DNA of 64,000 nucleotides, taken from Gammaproteobacteria bacterium (GTDB lineage Bacteria > Pseudomonadota > Gammaproteobacteria > Coxiellales > Coxiellaceae). A program made the translations under genes and the position numbers. The stretch is from contig JAHFRQ010000003.1 in assembly GCA_023266215.1 (NCBI GenBank), positions 62,001-126,000 of the forward strand. Reading direction: 5' to 3'. The notes under the pieces are model-generated. The model was not told the DNA's origin. It made no database searches and worked only from the letters and a program-made list of their open reading frames with translations. Positions 1-7,437 of this stretch are shown here, piece after piece (position 1 is the stretch's first letter; each line of letters begins with the position of its first letter).

Positions 1-212
1 TTTCATGGAAACAGGTTGCAAATAGCTTAGCTATTTCAACTGATAAAATTTACTTAAGCAATATTAAAAGAACAGCGCATTGTTTTGGCGCTGATCCCTG
101 GATAAATTTAAAAGATGCTATTGCTGAAAATAAAATTCTTAAGGGGGATTATTATTTATTGGTAACAGTTGGTTTAGGCGCAACATTTTCTGCTTTGTTA
201 TTTAAATATTAG
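1..212 (+). CDS. 3-oxoacyl-ACP synthase III-like protein, C-terminal part (5' truncated)
   Basis: Only the last 69 or so codons are inside the window, read in the frame that ends with TAG at 210-212. The translation carries the stretch HCFGADPWINL and ends VTVGLGATFSALLFKY, which matches the typical C-terminal end of the FabH/KASIII-like thiolase-fold family (GADP...GLGATFSA). These enzymes condense acyl-CoA or acyl-ACP with malonyl-ACP. The active-site Cys, His and Asn lie upstream, outside the window, so substrate and activity cannot be judged. The next gene begins 9 nt downstream with an AGGA site overlapping this stop codon, so the two are probably translated together. It could be a secondary-metabolite ketosynthase rather than housekeeping FabH. 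Confidence 0.7.
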   Translation, partial: SWKQVANSLAISTDKIYLSNIKRTAHCFGADPWINLKDAIAENKILKGDYYLLVTVGLGATFSALLFKY

Positions 213-221
213 GATAAATAA

Positions 222-1088
222 ATGGAGCTATTTGAATTTTACAAAAGTCATAGTATATTTTCTGATCCAGAAACTAATTCTGATTTTCTGAATAGCTTTT
301 CAGATGATCCTGCTCAGATAAGACTCCAAGTTCAGACATTGCTATTGCATGAAGCTGATGCAGAATATCATCAAATCAAACTTGCTTCTGAGCAATATAG
401 TGAATTAAATGCAAGATATATCAGCAATATTATCAATAATATTAAAAAATATTCTGCTCAACCATTTGGGCGCGCTATTGTTGTCTGTAGAGATTTTGCA
501 TTACTATTTTGCAGTATTTTAAGACATAAGAATATACCGTGTCGATTGCGATCAGGATTCAACGGCTATTTTATCCCAGGGTTATATTTAGGCGCTTTTT
601 TACCAGAATATTTTGATCAAAAGACAAATCAATGGAAAATAGTGGATCCTCGAACATCCATTGAGTATATTGCACGATACAATTTAAAAATTGATTTTGA
701 TTTAACGCATGTTCCTGCAAATAAATTTATGCTTGCAGCAACAGCGTGGAAATTAACGCGTGAAAAAAAATTAGATGAATCTCGTTTTGGTGTGAGACAA
801 TTAAGGGGCTTTAAAATTTTACGAAATCATTTAATTCAGGATTTGGCACTATTAAACAAGCAGGAAACATTGGTTTGGGATTTGTGGGGCTTAATGCTGG
901 ATTCTCCTGAAAAGCATTTAATGATTTTAGATAACCTTTCGGATTTATTAATTAATCACAGCAATACTATTTTAAAAACCCAAGCATTTTATAATCAATA
1001 TGATTTTCTGCAAGTGCCGGATATGGTTTTAGTTGATAATCCCTATCTTACAGAACGGTGGGAGAGGCTTAAAAGTGCAAAATCTTGA
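222..1088 (+). CDS. Transglutaminase-like fold protein, catalytic His apparently missing
   Basis: A 288-residue cytosolic protein without signal peptide. Residues 80-145 look like the core of the transglutaminase-like superfamily: VCRDFALLF with Cys89, then IPCRLRSGF, then WKIVDPR with Asp142. Active members have an HxW/HAW-type motif between these, and here the corresponding place (about residues 122-126) reads YLGAF, so the catalytic His is not obvious. It may be a degenerate enzyme or a binding protein. The start is set by AGGA at 211-214. Tight linkage to the ketosynthase-like gene suggests a joint role in a lipid or natural-product pathway, which is inference. Confidence 0.6.
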   Translation: MELFEFYKSHSIFSDPETNSDFLNSFSDDPAQIRLQVQTLLLHEADAEYHQIKLASEQYSELNARYISNIINNIKKYSAQPFGRAIVVCRDFALLFCSILRHKNIPCRLRSGFNGYFIPGLYLGAFLPEYFDQKTNQWKIVDPRTSIEYIARYNLKIDFDLTHVPANKFMLAATAWKLTREKKLDESRFGVRQLRGFKILRNHLIQDLALLNKQETLVWDLWGLMLDSPEKHLMILDNLSDLLINHSNTILKTQAFYNQYDFLQVPDMVLVDNPYLTERWERLKSAKS

Positions 1089-1124
1089 ACAATGTTATTC
1101 CTTACATTATAATAAATTCCTTAC
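1085..1124 (+). promoter_or_regulatory. vapBC promoter with 9-bp direct repeats
   Basis: TTGAAC (1085-1090) and TATAAT (1108-1113) are separated by 17 bp, a near-perfect sigma-70 promoter. The 9-mer ATTCCTTAC occurs at 1097-1105 and again at 1116-1124, flanking the -10 box with a 19-bp period. AbrB-type antitoxins usually autoregulate, so the repeats are a plausible operator. Confidence 0.6.
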
Positions 1125-1150
1125 TTCTAAAATTAACCAAGGAAGATATT

Positions 1151-1402
1151 ATGAGGCAGGCGAAATTGACTAGCAAGGGGCAGGTAACTATACCAAAACA
1201 GATTCGCGATTATTTGAAATTGCACACGGGTGATCAACTGCAGTTTATTATTGATAGGACAGGTCGAGTGGTATTGACAGCACAATGTATTGATATTAAA
1301 GAAATATTTGGAATGTTTAACTATAAAGCAACGAGGAAAAAAACGCGCATTAAAGACATGGACGCTGCTATCGCGAAGAGGATGAGAAGGAAATTTAAAT
1401 GA
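1151..1402 (+). CDS. vapB: AbrB/MazE-type antitoxin of a VapBC pair
   Basis: An 83-residue protein whose first 30 residues (MRQAKLTSKGQVTIPKQIR) are the classic swapped-hairpin AbrB DNA-binding domain. The middle and basic C-terminus should wrap and neutralise the PIN toxin. The start ATG at 1151 is chosen over an upstream in-frame ATG because it follows AAGGAAG and begins exactly at the AbrB domain. The stop overlaps the toxin start by 4 nt (ATGA), the normal coupling of type II toxin-antitoxin genes. It probably represses its own promoter at 1085-1124. Confidence 0.85.
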   Translation: MRQAKLTSKGQVTIPKQIRDYLKLHTGDQLQFIIDRTGRVVLTAQCIDIKEIFGMFNYKATRKKTRIKDMDAAIAKRMRRKFK

Positions 1403-1785
1403 TCGGAATAGATACCAATGTATTGTTGCGAACGCTGATTAACGAGAACCAAATTCAATCTCATAAAGCGCTTAAATTGATTCAACAGCAGCAGCCTATT
1501 TATATCAGCAACATAGTTTTGTGTGAAACCATGTGGGTATTAAAATCACGCTACCATTTTACAAAGCTTGAATTGATTAAATCTATTGAAAATATTTTAA
1601 AAACTAATCATTTTCACATTGAACATCGAGATGCTGTGTGGTTAGCATTTCATGAATATCAGTACATCAATGCAGATTTTTCAGATTGTGTAATCGGCGC
1701 TGTTGCAAAGTTATATCAGTGTGATTTTGTCGCTACATTTGACAAAAACGCATCAAAATCCAAAAATTTTAAATTGATTCGTTAA
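1399..1785 (+). CDS. vapC: PIN-domain ribonuclease toxin VapC
   Basis: A 128-residue PIN-domain protein. Acidic residues expected for the Mg2+-dependent RNase site are visible: Asp5 in GIDTNV, Glu43 in VLCETMW, Asp93/Asp96 in NADFSDC and Asp115 in ATFDKN. VapC toxins cleave specific RNAs, often initiator tRNA or 23S rRNA; the target here cannot be told. Length is normal and no key residue is missing, so it looks active. It overlaps vapB by 4 nt. Transcription probably ends at the perfect hairpin at 1810-1837. Confidence 0.88.
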   Translation: MIGIDTNVLLRTLINENQIQSHKALKLIQQQQPIYISNIVLCETMWVLKSRYHFTKLELIKSIENILKTNHFHIEHRDAVWLAFHEYQYINADFSDCVIGAVAKLYQCDFVATFDKNASKSKNFKLIR

Positions 1786-1796
1786 ATGTATCAAAA

Positions 1797-1837
1797 ACCC
1801 TCACCCCGACCCTCTCCCTTGATTACAAGGGAGAGGG
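1797..1837. repeat. REP-like palindromic repeat, copy 1; bidirectional terminator
   Basis: ACCCTCACCCCGA followed by a perfect 12-bp stem (1810-1821 with 1826-1837, CCCTCTCCCTTG and its complement) and a 4-nt loop. T-rich tracts lie on both sides, so it can terminate both vapBC and the opposing RND operon. The TAA stop of the RND gene (1823-1825) lies in the loop, so the last residues of the pump (NTPSPL) are encoded by the repeat. The same element recurs at 20092, 34201, 44219 and 61633. Confidence 0.8.
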
Positions 1838-4800
1838 AGTATTTTCTTTTCTGCTTATGTAGTTTTTAAACTGCCCGATATAACTATAAGCAATTGGCAC
1901 TAGAACGAGCGAGAAGAACGTGCCGAATAATAAGCCGCCGACAATGACGATGCCGATTTGTTCGCGACTCACGGCAGATGCGCCAGAGGCAAAAACAAGG
2001 GGTAGGGCGCCGAAAATCATGGCTGCTGTTGTCATTAAGATTGGGCGCAAGCGTATGCTGGCGGCCTGAATCAAGGCTTCCTTGATGTCTTTTCCGGATT
2101 CTTGCAGTTTATTGGCAAATTGAGTGATTAAAATCCCGTGTTTTGCGATTAATCCAACTAGCGTGACCAACCCTATCATCGTGTAAATATTAATAGAGCC
2201 ACCAATTAATTTTAAACTCAAGAGTGCACCAATAACTGACAGTGGCACAGCCAATAAAATAATAAGCGGATCTAAAAAGCTTTCGAATTGCGCCGATAGC
2301 ACTAAATAAATAAAAATAATCGCAAGACCAAATATCGTCATCATAGTATTTGATGATTTTTGAATGCGTTCAGCCTGTCCTGTGAAAGCATATTTTACTT
2401 GTGACGGTAGCATTTGTGGTAAATTATTTTCCAAATATCCGACTGCTTTTCCAATAGGGTAATTAGGTTTTAATTCTGCTGAAATTCTAGCTGCGCGTTG
2501 TCTGTTGTAATGGTACAAGCTTGTTTGCGCTAAAACAGGCTGAAAAGTAATTAAATTAGATAGCGGAATTAATGCGCCGCTTGAGCTCAGAACAAAAAAT
2601 TGTTTTATCATGTCGATATTTTCTAGGTAGGGTTTGGCTGCTTGTACATCAACATCATACGTTTGTCCATCTAGATTAAACGTTGAAATAGCAGTGCCGC
2701 CTAAAAAATCTGCGACGGTATTATCTATATCATTGACGCTAACATTAAGCTCCGCTGCCAATTCTCGATTAATATTAAAAGAGTATTGTTGATTATTAAA
2801 TTTAATATTGCTCTGAATATTTTTAAAGCCCGGATTCGCAGCTAATTTTTTAATTAAATCATTGGATGTTTGATATAAATAATCATAGCTTTCAGGCGCC
2901 GTAATATAAAATTCAATTTCATTTTGTGGTGGGCCACCAAAACTAGGGGCAATAGTAATCGCATTTAAATTCGGAATTTGCTGAACTTGTTTATTAATAC
3001 TAGCTGCGATTTGATTTGCATTTTGACTGCGATCACCATAATTTTTTAACGTAGAAAATAAAATATCAGGATTGTCATCTGTTTGAATATCACTTGAAAT
3101 AGCAACATTGGTTTTAACCGATTTGTTTTGCGAAATAAGGGTATTGAGCTGCTGCATTTGTTGTTCTGAATAGCTTGCATTGGTGCCAGAAGACGTATTC
3201 AATAATGTCACAATGAGCCCCATATCTTCTTTGGGTACAAATGTCTTTGGCATGCTCGAAATAAACATAAAGCTACCGATAACAAATAAAAGCGTTGCAA
3301 TCACAATTTTTAATTTATGATTCAAAAGTATGGAAAGCGATTTTTTATAATAAACTGTAAAGCGATTAAAATGATAATCGACAAATAAGCTGAGCTTACT
3401 TTTTTGATGCACATCTGTTGGCAGCATACGTGCGCACATCATGGGTGATAAAGTCAGCGCAACAAAACCAGAGACAATAACAGCTGCAGCAAGCGTATAA
3501 GCAAACGATTCAAAAATATGCGAGACAACGCCTTTAATCAATCCAATAGGGGCGTAAACAGCAGCGAGAGTCAGCGTCATCGCAATGACCGGCGTTGCAA
3601 TTTCCTTGCTGCCTTGAATCGCTGCATTCATTCTGTCCATGCCATTTTCAATGTGTCGATGAATATTTTCCATGACAACAATCGCGTCATCGACGACTAA
3701 GCCAATCGATAAAACAAGTGCTAGCAGGGTAATAATATTAATGCTAAATCCTAAAAAATACATGGCGCCCATGGTTGCCATGACGCAAACAGGAATAGTC
3801 ACAATAGGAATTAAAGCAGATTTAATTTTCCCTAAACATAAAAAAATAATTAGTGCGACAAATAAAATTGAGAGCGTAATTGATTTATATACTTCGGTAA
3901 TACTGGATTTCATATAGGTAGATTGATCAAATGTAATTGCGGCATGAACGCCGGGCGGTAATTGTTTTTTAATATTATCGAGTAAGTCTCGCACGCGCTT
4001 TGCTGCATTCATAGGATTAGCATTGGTGGCGTTATAAACGGTTAATAAAATACCAGGCTTTCCGTTTATTCTCACATAAGATTTGCTTGAAATATCGCTA
4101 CCTAACGTCACGGTGGCCACATCTTTTAAATAAATTAATTTTCCCGCTTGGTTTTTTAAGACGATATTGCCAAATTCATCCGGAGTATTTAATGCTGTGT
4201 TGGCAGTGACTGGAAAGTTCATTGATGGCGTTTTAATAACGCCGGCTGGAAGCTGTAAATTACTGTTGTTAATAGCTAATTGAATATCATTGACACTAAT
4301 ATTTCTGGCTGCCATTTGTTTCGGATGCAATGTGACGCGCATCGCATAATCACTTGCGCCAGAAACAGGAACAGAGGCAATGCCAGGTAGCTCTTCAATG
4401 CGATCAATGACATTGCGATTTAAGTAATCTCTGAGTGCATGCAAATTACCGTCATCTGAACTAAAGCCAATATCCATTAAATCCATTGCGGCATAACCCG
4501 TCTGAATAGAAGGGGCCTTAACAGTGTTCGGTAAATTACTTTGCGCCATTGCCACTTGATCATGAACATTATTGTCAAACTCAGTAATATTCGTGCCGTC
4601 TGCCAACAATAAATAAATAGTACTTGAACCCTGGCTGCTCAGCGATTTCATTTCATCTACGCCTTCAATGCCGCTGAGCGCATTTTCAAGCGGAGTAGTA
4701 ATGGTTTTTTCAACCAAGCTTGCGCTTGCGCCGGGATAATAAGTACTGATGACAATCATGTCGCGTTCAAAGCGCGGAAAAAATTTCGTTTCTAGGTTTT

Positions 4801-4888
4801 CATATCCCATCACGCCAATAACAAATAAAATTAAACTTAATACAGTTGAGAAAACGGGGCGTTTAATGCAAAATTCTGGGAGATTCAT
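1823..4888 (-). CDS. RND-family efflux pump, inner-membrane permease (AcrB/MexF type)
   Basis: A 1021-residue protein with the layout of hydrophobe/amphiphile RND pumps: TM1 near residues 10-30, a large periplasmic porter loop, a TM2-6 block around 330-490, a second periplasmic loop and a final TM block. The intramembrane proton-relay aspartates are present in GLVVDDAIVVMENI near residue 398. It should exchange protons for drugs, bile-like compounds or fatty acids. The start MNLPEFCIKRPVFS overlaps the end of the adaptor gene by 4 nt. The operon lacks an outer-membrane TolC gene, so a distant one must be used. Its stop codon lies inside a REP-like hairpin. Confidence 0.93.
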   Translation of the reverse strand: MNLPEFCIKRPVFSTVLSLILFVIGVMGYENLETKFFPRFERDMIVISTYYPGASASLVEKTITTPLENALSGIEGVDEMKSLSSQGSSTIYLLLADGTNITEFDNNVHDQVAMAQSNLPNTVKAPSIQTGYAAMDLMDIGFSSDDGNLHALRDYLNRNVIDRIEELPGIASVPVSGASDYAMRVTLHPKQMAARNISVNDIQLAINNSNLQLPAGVIKTPSMNFPVTANTALNTPDEFGNIVLKNQAGKLIYLKDVATVTLGSDISSKSYVRINGKPGILLTVYNATNANPMNAAKRVRDLLDNIKKQLPPGVHAAITFDQSTYMKSSITEVYKSITLSILFVALIIFLCLGKIKSALIPIVTIPVCVMATMGAMYFLGFSINIITLLALVLSIGLVVDDAIVVMENIHRHIENGMDRMNAAIQGSKEIATPVIAMTLTLAAVYAPIGLIKGVVSHIFESFAYTLAAAVIVSGFVALTLSPMMCARMLPTDVHQKSKLSLFVDYHFNRFTVYYKKSLSILLNHKLKIVIATLLFVIGSFMFISSMPKTFVPKEDMGLIVTLLNTSSGTNASYSEQQMQQLNTLISQNKSVKTNVAISSDIQTDDNPDILFSTLKNYGDRSQNANQIAASINKQVQQIPNLNAITIAPSFGGPPQNEIEFYITAPESYDYLYQTSNDLIKKLAANPGFKNIQSNIKFNNQQYSFNINRELAAELNVSVNDIDNTVADFLGGTAISTFNLDGQTYDVDVQAAKPYLENIDMIKQFFVLSSSGALIPLSNLITFQPVLAQTSLYHYNRQRAARISAELKPNYPIGKAVGYLENNLPQMLPSQVKYAFTGQAERIQKSSNTMMTIFGLAIIFIYLVLSAQFESFLDPLIILLAVPLSVIGALLSLKLIGGSINIYTMIGLVTLVGLIAKHGILITQFANKLQESGKDIKEALIQAASIRLRPILMTTAAMIFGALPLVFASGASAVSREQIGIVIVGGLLFGTFFSLVLVPIAYSYIGQFKNYISRKENTPSPL

Positions 4889-5943
4889 TTTCCGACAGCC
4901 TTTATTCCAACAACCTTTACTGCTTGCCCAGTATGCAATTCATCCATTTCAGAAGTAATAATCTGATCTTGCGGCGTTAATCCCGATTTAATTACAACAA
5001 AGCCATTGCTTCTATCTCCGATCGTCACCGTCACGCGAACCGCTTTATTATTTTTAACGATAAAAACAGAATAATGATCTTGTGCACCTGAAATACTTTG
5101 CTCCGGAACTAATATTGTTTGCACGCTGCTTGATAATATTTGTGTGATATTCACATATTCACCAGGCTTAAATAGCTGGTTCGGATTATTAACGCTGGCA
5201 TGCACGGATAACATTTGTGTTTGTTGATTAATATCAGGTGAAATATAAGAGACAGTGCCAACAAGACTATTTTTACCGGATAAATCTTTAATCATTACTG
5301 GCTGATTGAGTTTAACTTCACTCAGTGATTTAACGGGCAGGGTGTATTCAATACGCAAATGCTGCGTGTCTACTAATTCTGTTAATTTAACGCCGGGATT
5401 GACTAACTGTCCCGGACTTGCAGAAATAGAGCTGATGGTACCTGAGAAAGGCGCGCAGATTTGTCGATCAATCAGATTGGTTTCCGCCGTATCCATTGCA
5501 GCTTGATTTTGTTTTGCAGTGACTATTGCCGTTGCGTAATCATCTCGCGCGATATAATTTTTTTTAAGCAGCGACTTATCACCGATTAATTCAGCAGCGC
5601 TTAACTGATAATTTGCTTTGGCAGCACGCAGCGCATCTTTTTCTTTGTCTTGATCCAGCTGAAATAAAACCGCGCCTGCTTGAACGCTTTGCCCTTCAGT
5701 CACATTAATTGCTTTTATATAGCCACTCACGCGAGGCGTAATAATCGTATTATTATCCGCAATTAAATTACCTGAAGTTTGAATGGTTTTGGGCAACATT
5801 TTAATTGTCACAGGCGCAATTTGAACTAATTTCGCAGGCGCAATTTCCGCAATGGTTTTCTTATTTTTCACATGCTGAAAAATCAATAGGGCAGCGATAA
5901 TTAAAATCCCCGCCAAAATCATTACTTTGGTTTTTTTTCTCAT
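4885..5943 (-). CDS. RND efflux adaptor (HlyD/AcrA-type membrane fusion protein)
   Basis: A 352-residue periplasmic adaptor. The start at 5943 (MRKKTKVMILAG) is preferred because an N-terminal membrane anchor begins there. The barrel-sandwich/lipoyl half-motif is visible (YIKAINVTEGQSVQAGAVLF), followed by a helical hairpin (DKEKDALRAAKANYQL), the returning half (GTISSISASPGQLV) and beta-barrel and membrane-proximal domains. It would bridge the RND permease to an outer-membrane channel. It starts 11 nt after the degP stop and overlaps the permease start, so degP, adaptor and pump form one unit. It is on the short side for AcrA-like proteins, as in the MexH/YegM group. Confidence 0.88.
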   Translation of the reverse strand: MRKKTKVMILAGILIIAALLIFQHVKNKKTIAEIAPAKLVQIAPVTIKMLPKTIQTSGNLIADNNTIITPRVSGYIKAINVTEGQSVQAGAVLFQLDQDKEKDALRAAKANYQLSAAELIGDKSLLKKNYIARDDYATAIVTAKQNQAAMDTAETNLIDRQICAPFSGTISSISASPGQLVNPGVKLTELVDTQHLRIEYTLPVKSLSEVKLNQPVMIKDLSGKNSLVGTVSYISPDINQQTQMLSVHASVNNPNQLFKPGEYVNITQILSSSVQTILVPEQSISGAQDHYSVFIVKNNKAVRVTVTIGDRSNGFVVIKSGLTPQDQIITSEMDELHTGQAVKVVGIKAVGK

Positions 5944-5953
5944 AAAAGCCACA

Positions 5954-7267
5954 CTATTCTTTTCTGATAACCAGATACAAATTAGTTGCATCGCGTTTCA
6001 CGTTGAGCAAAAGTGGCTTGGTATTTTGATTTGCCAATTTTTCCAACTCTGCAATATTAGTTACAGGCGTTGAATTAATATCAACAATCACATCGCCTGG
6101 CATTAAACCTGCAATCGCGCCTTCGCTATTTTCAGAAACGCCCGTCACTAACAAGCCTTTTGCAAGTGTGCCGTCTTTTTCAAGTTCGTTTAATTCTTGC
6201 ATGCGCACGCCTGAAAAATAGGGTGTCTTTTTTTCTTCTATTTTTTTAGGATCGCCGACCACTGCTTTTAATATTATCACCTGATGATCACGCATAATTG
6301 TTAATGTAATACTGGTGCCTGGACGAATTAATCCTAAAGTATTTCGCAGCTGATCTGCGCTTGCAATAACATGCGCGTCAATTTTAGTGATGACATCTTG
6401 CACTTTAATGCCGGCTGTTTCAGCGGGCGTGCCAGGCAATATTTCAGATACCAGCGCGCCTTTGGTTTCACCTAAATTCATCGCCTCAGATAAAGAAGGT
6501 GTAATGTTCTGTACCAACACGCCTAAAACACCGCGCTCTACTTTTCCATATTTTAATAATTGCTCAACAACCGCTTGCACCATGTTGCTGGGAATTGAAA
6601 AACCCAAACCGATGCTGCCATCCGTGGGCGCTACCATCGCAGTGTTAATTCCAATCAGTTGACCTTGCATATTCACGAGTGCGCCGCCAGAATTGCCGGG
6701 ATTAATAGGCGCGTCTGTTTGAATAAAACTTTGATAGCCTTCGATCTGCGGATGCGAGCGGTTAATAGCGCTTACTACACCTGATGTGACCGTTTGCGAC
6801 AAACCATATGGACTACCAATGGCCGTTACAAAATCGCCGACTTTGACGTCATCTGAATTAGCAAATGGCAAACTGACCAAATGCGTTGCGTTAATGTGTA
6901 AAATCGCAATGTCATAATCATCGTCTTTCGCAATTAATTTCGCTAAATATCGTCGACCATCTTTTAAAGTAACCACAATGGATTTCGAATGTTTTACGAC
7001 ATGCGCATTGGTAATAATCAAGCCTTTGTCTGCATCAAAAATAACGCCAGAACCTAAGGCATAGCTTTTAACGGGCACTTTGGTGTCTTCAATATCAGCC
7101 ATGGTGACATCAGAAACAACGATATTCACAATCGCTGGCGTCACATTTTTTAGCATGGGTGCCAAGCTTGTTTCATTTTGCAGCGCTGGCGTATGCGCTT
7201 GTGAAACCAACGGAAAAAACACTGCAAAAACAGTCAGAAAGCTTAATACTTTAACGAATTTTGTCAT
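5954..7267 (-). CDS. degP: Periplasmic serine protease/chaperone DegP (Do/HtrA family)
   Basis: A 437-residue protein: Sec signal peptide (MTKFVKVLSF...VSQAHT), trypsin-like domain and two PDZ domains (about 255-340 and 355-435). The catalytic triad is complete: His89 in ITNAHVV, Asp119 in YDIAILHI and Ser193 in NPGNSGGAL. It degrades or refolds damaged envelope proteins. The start at 7267 is chosen because it gives a proper signal peptide; an upstream extension is hydrophilic and unconvincing. As the first gene of an operon with an RND pump, it suggests envelope-stress control of the pump, which is inference. DegQ or MucD-like would be equally good names. Confidence 0.9.
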   Translation of the reverse strand: MTKFVKVLSFLTVFAVFFPLVSQAHTPALQNETSLAPMLKNVTPAIVNIVVSDVTMADIEDTKVPVKSYALGSGVIFDADKGLIITNAHVVKHSKSIVVTLKDGRRYLAKLIAKDDDYDIAILHINATHLVSLPFANSDDVKVGDFVTAIGSPYGLSQTVTSGVVSAINRSHPQIEGYQSFIQTDAPINPGNSGGALVNMQGQLIGINTAMVAPTDGSIGLGFSIPSNMVQAVVEQLLKYGKVERGVLGVLVQNITPSLSEAMNLGETKGALVSEILPGTPAETAGIKVQDVITKIDAHVIASADQLRNTLGLIRPGTSITLTIMRDHQVIILKAVVGDPKKIEEKKTPYFSGVRMQELNELEKDGTLAKGLLVTGVSENSEGAIAGLMPGDVIVDINSTPVTNIAELEKLANQNTKPLLLNVKRDATNLYLVIRKE

Positions 7268-7375
7268 AGTCAGCCTCAATTTACGGATATTTGAATCTAT
7301 TTGAATAGGGTAGAGTATATCGATTTTCAAGCAAGGATTATATACAGTAGTTTGTCCAGAAAGTTATCAGTTTTT

Positions 7376-7399
7376 GCTAACCCATTTGCTAACCCATTT
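7376..7399. repeat. 12-bp tandem direct repeat upstream of the cysteine-protease-like gene
   Basis: GCTAACCCATTT occurs twice head to tail (7376-7387, 7388-7399), directly before the PmrA-like element at 7397. It may be a regulator site or a simple duplication. Confidence 0.6.
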
Positions 7400-7429
7400 A
7401 ATACTTCCTTAATCTACATGCCCTAGAAT
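7397..7429 (+). promoter_or_regulatory. PmrA-box-like tandem element and -10 box
   Basis: TTTAATACT (7397-7405), a 2-nt gap, and CTTAATCTA (7408-7416) form an 11-bp-period direct repeat resembling the cTTAATatT-N2-cTTAATatT site of the response regulator PmrA in Legionella and Coxiella. TAGAAT at 7424-7429 is the likely -10 box, 10 nt after the second TTAAT. This is the geometry expected when an OmpR/PhoB-type activator replaces the -35 box. No good -35 hexamer is present. Confidence 0.5.
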
Positions 7430-7437
7430 ATTCACTT

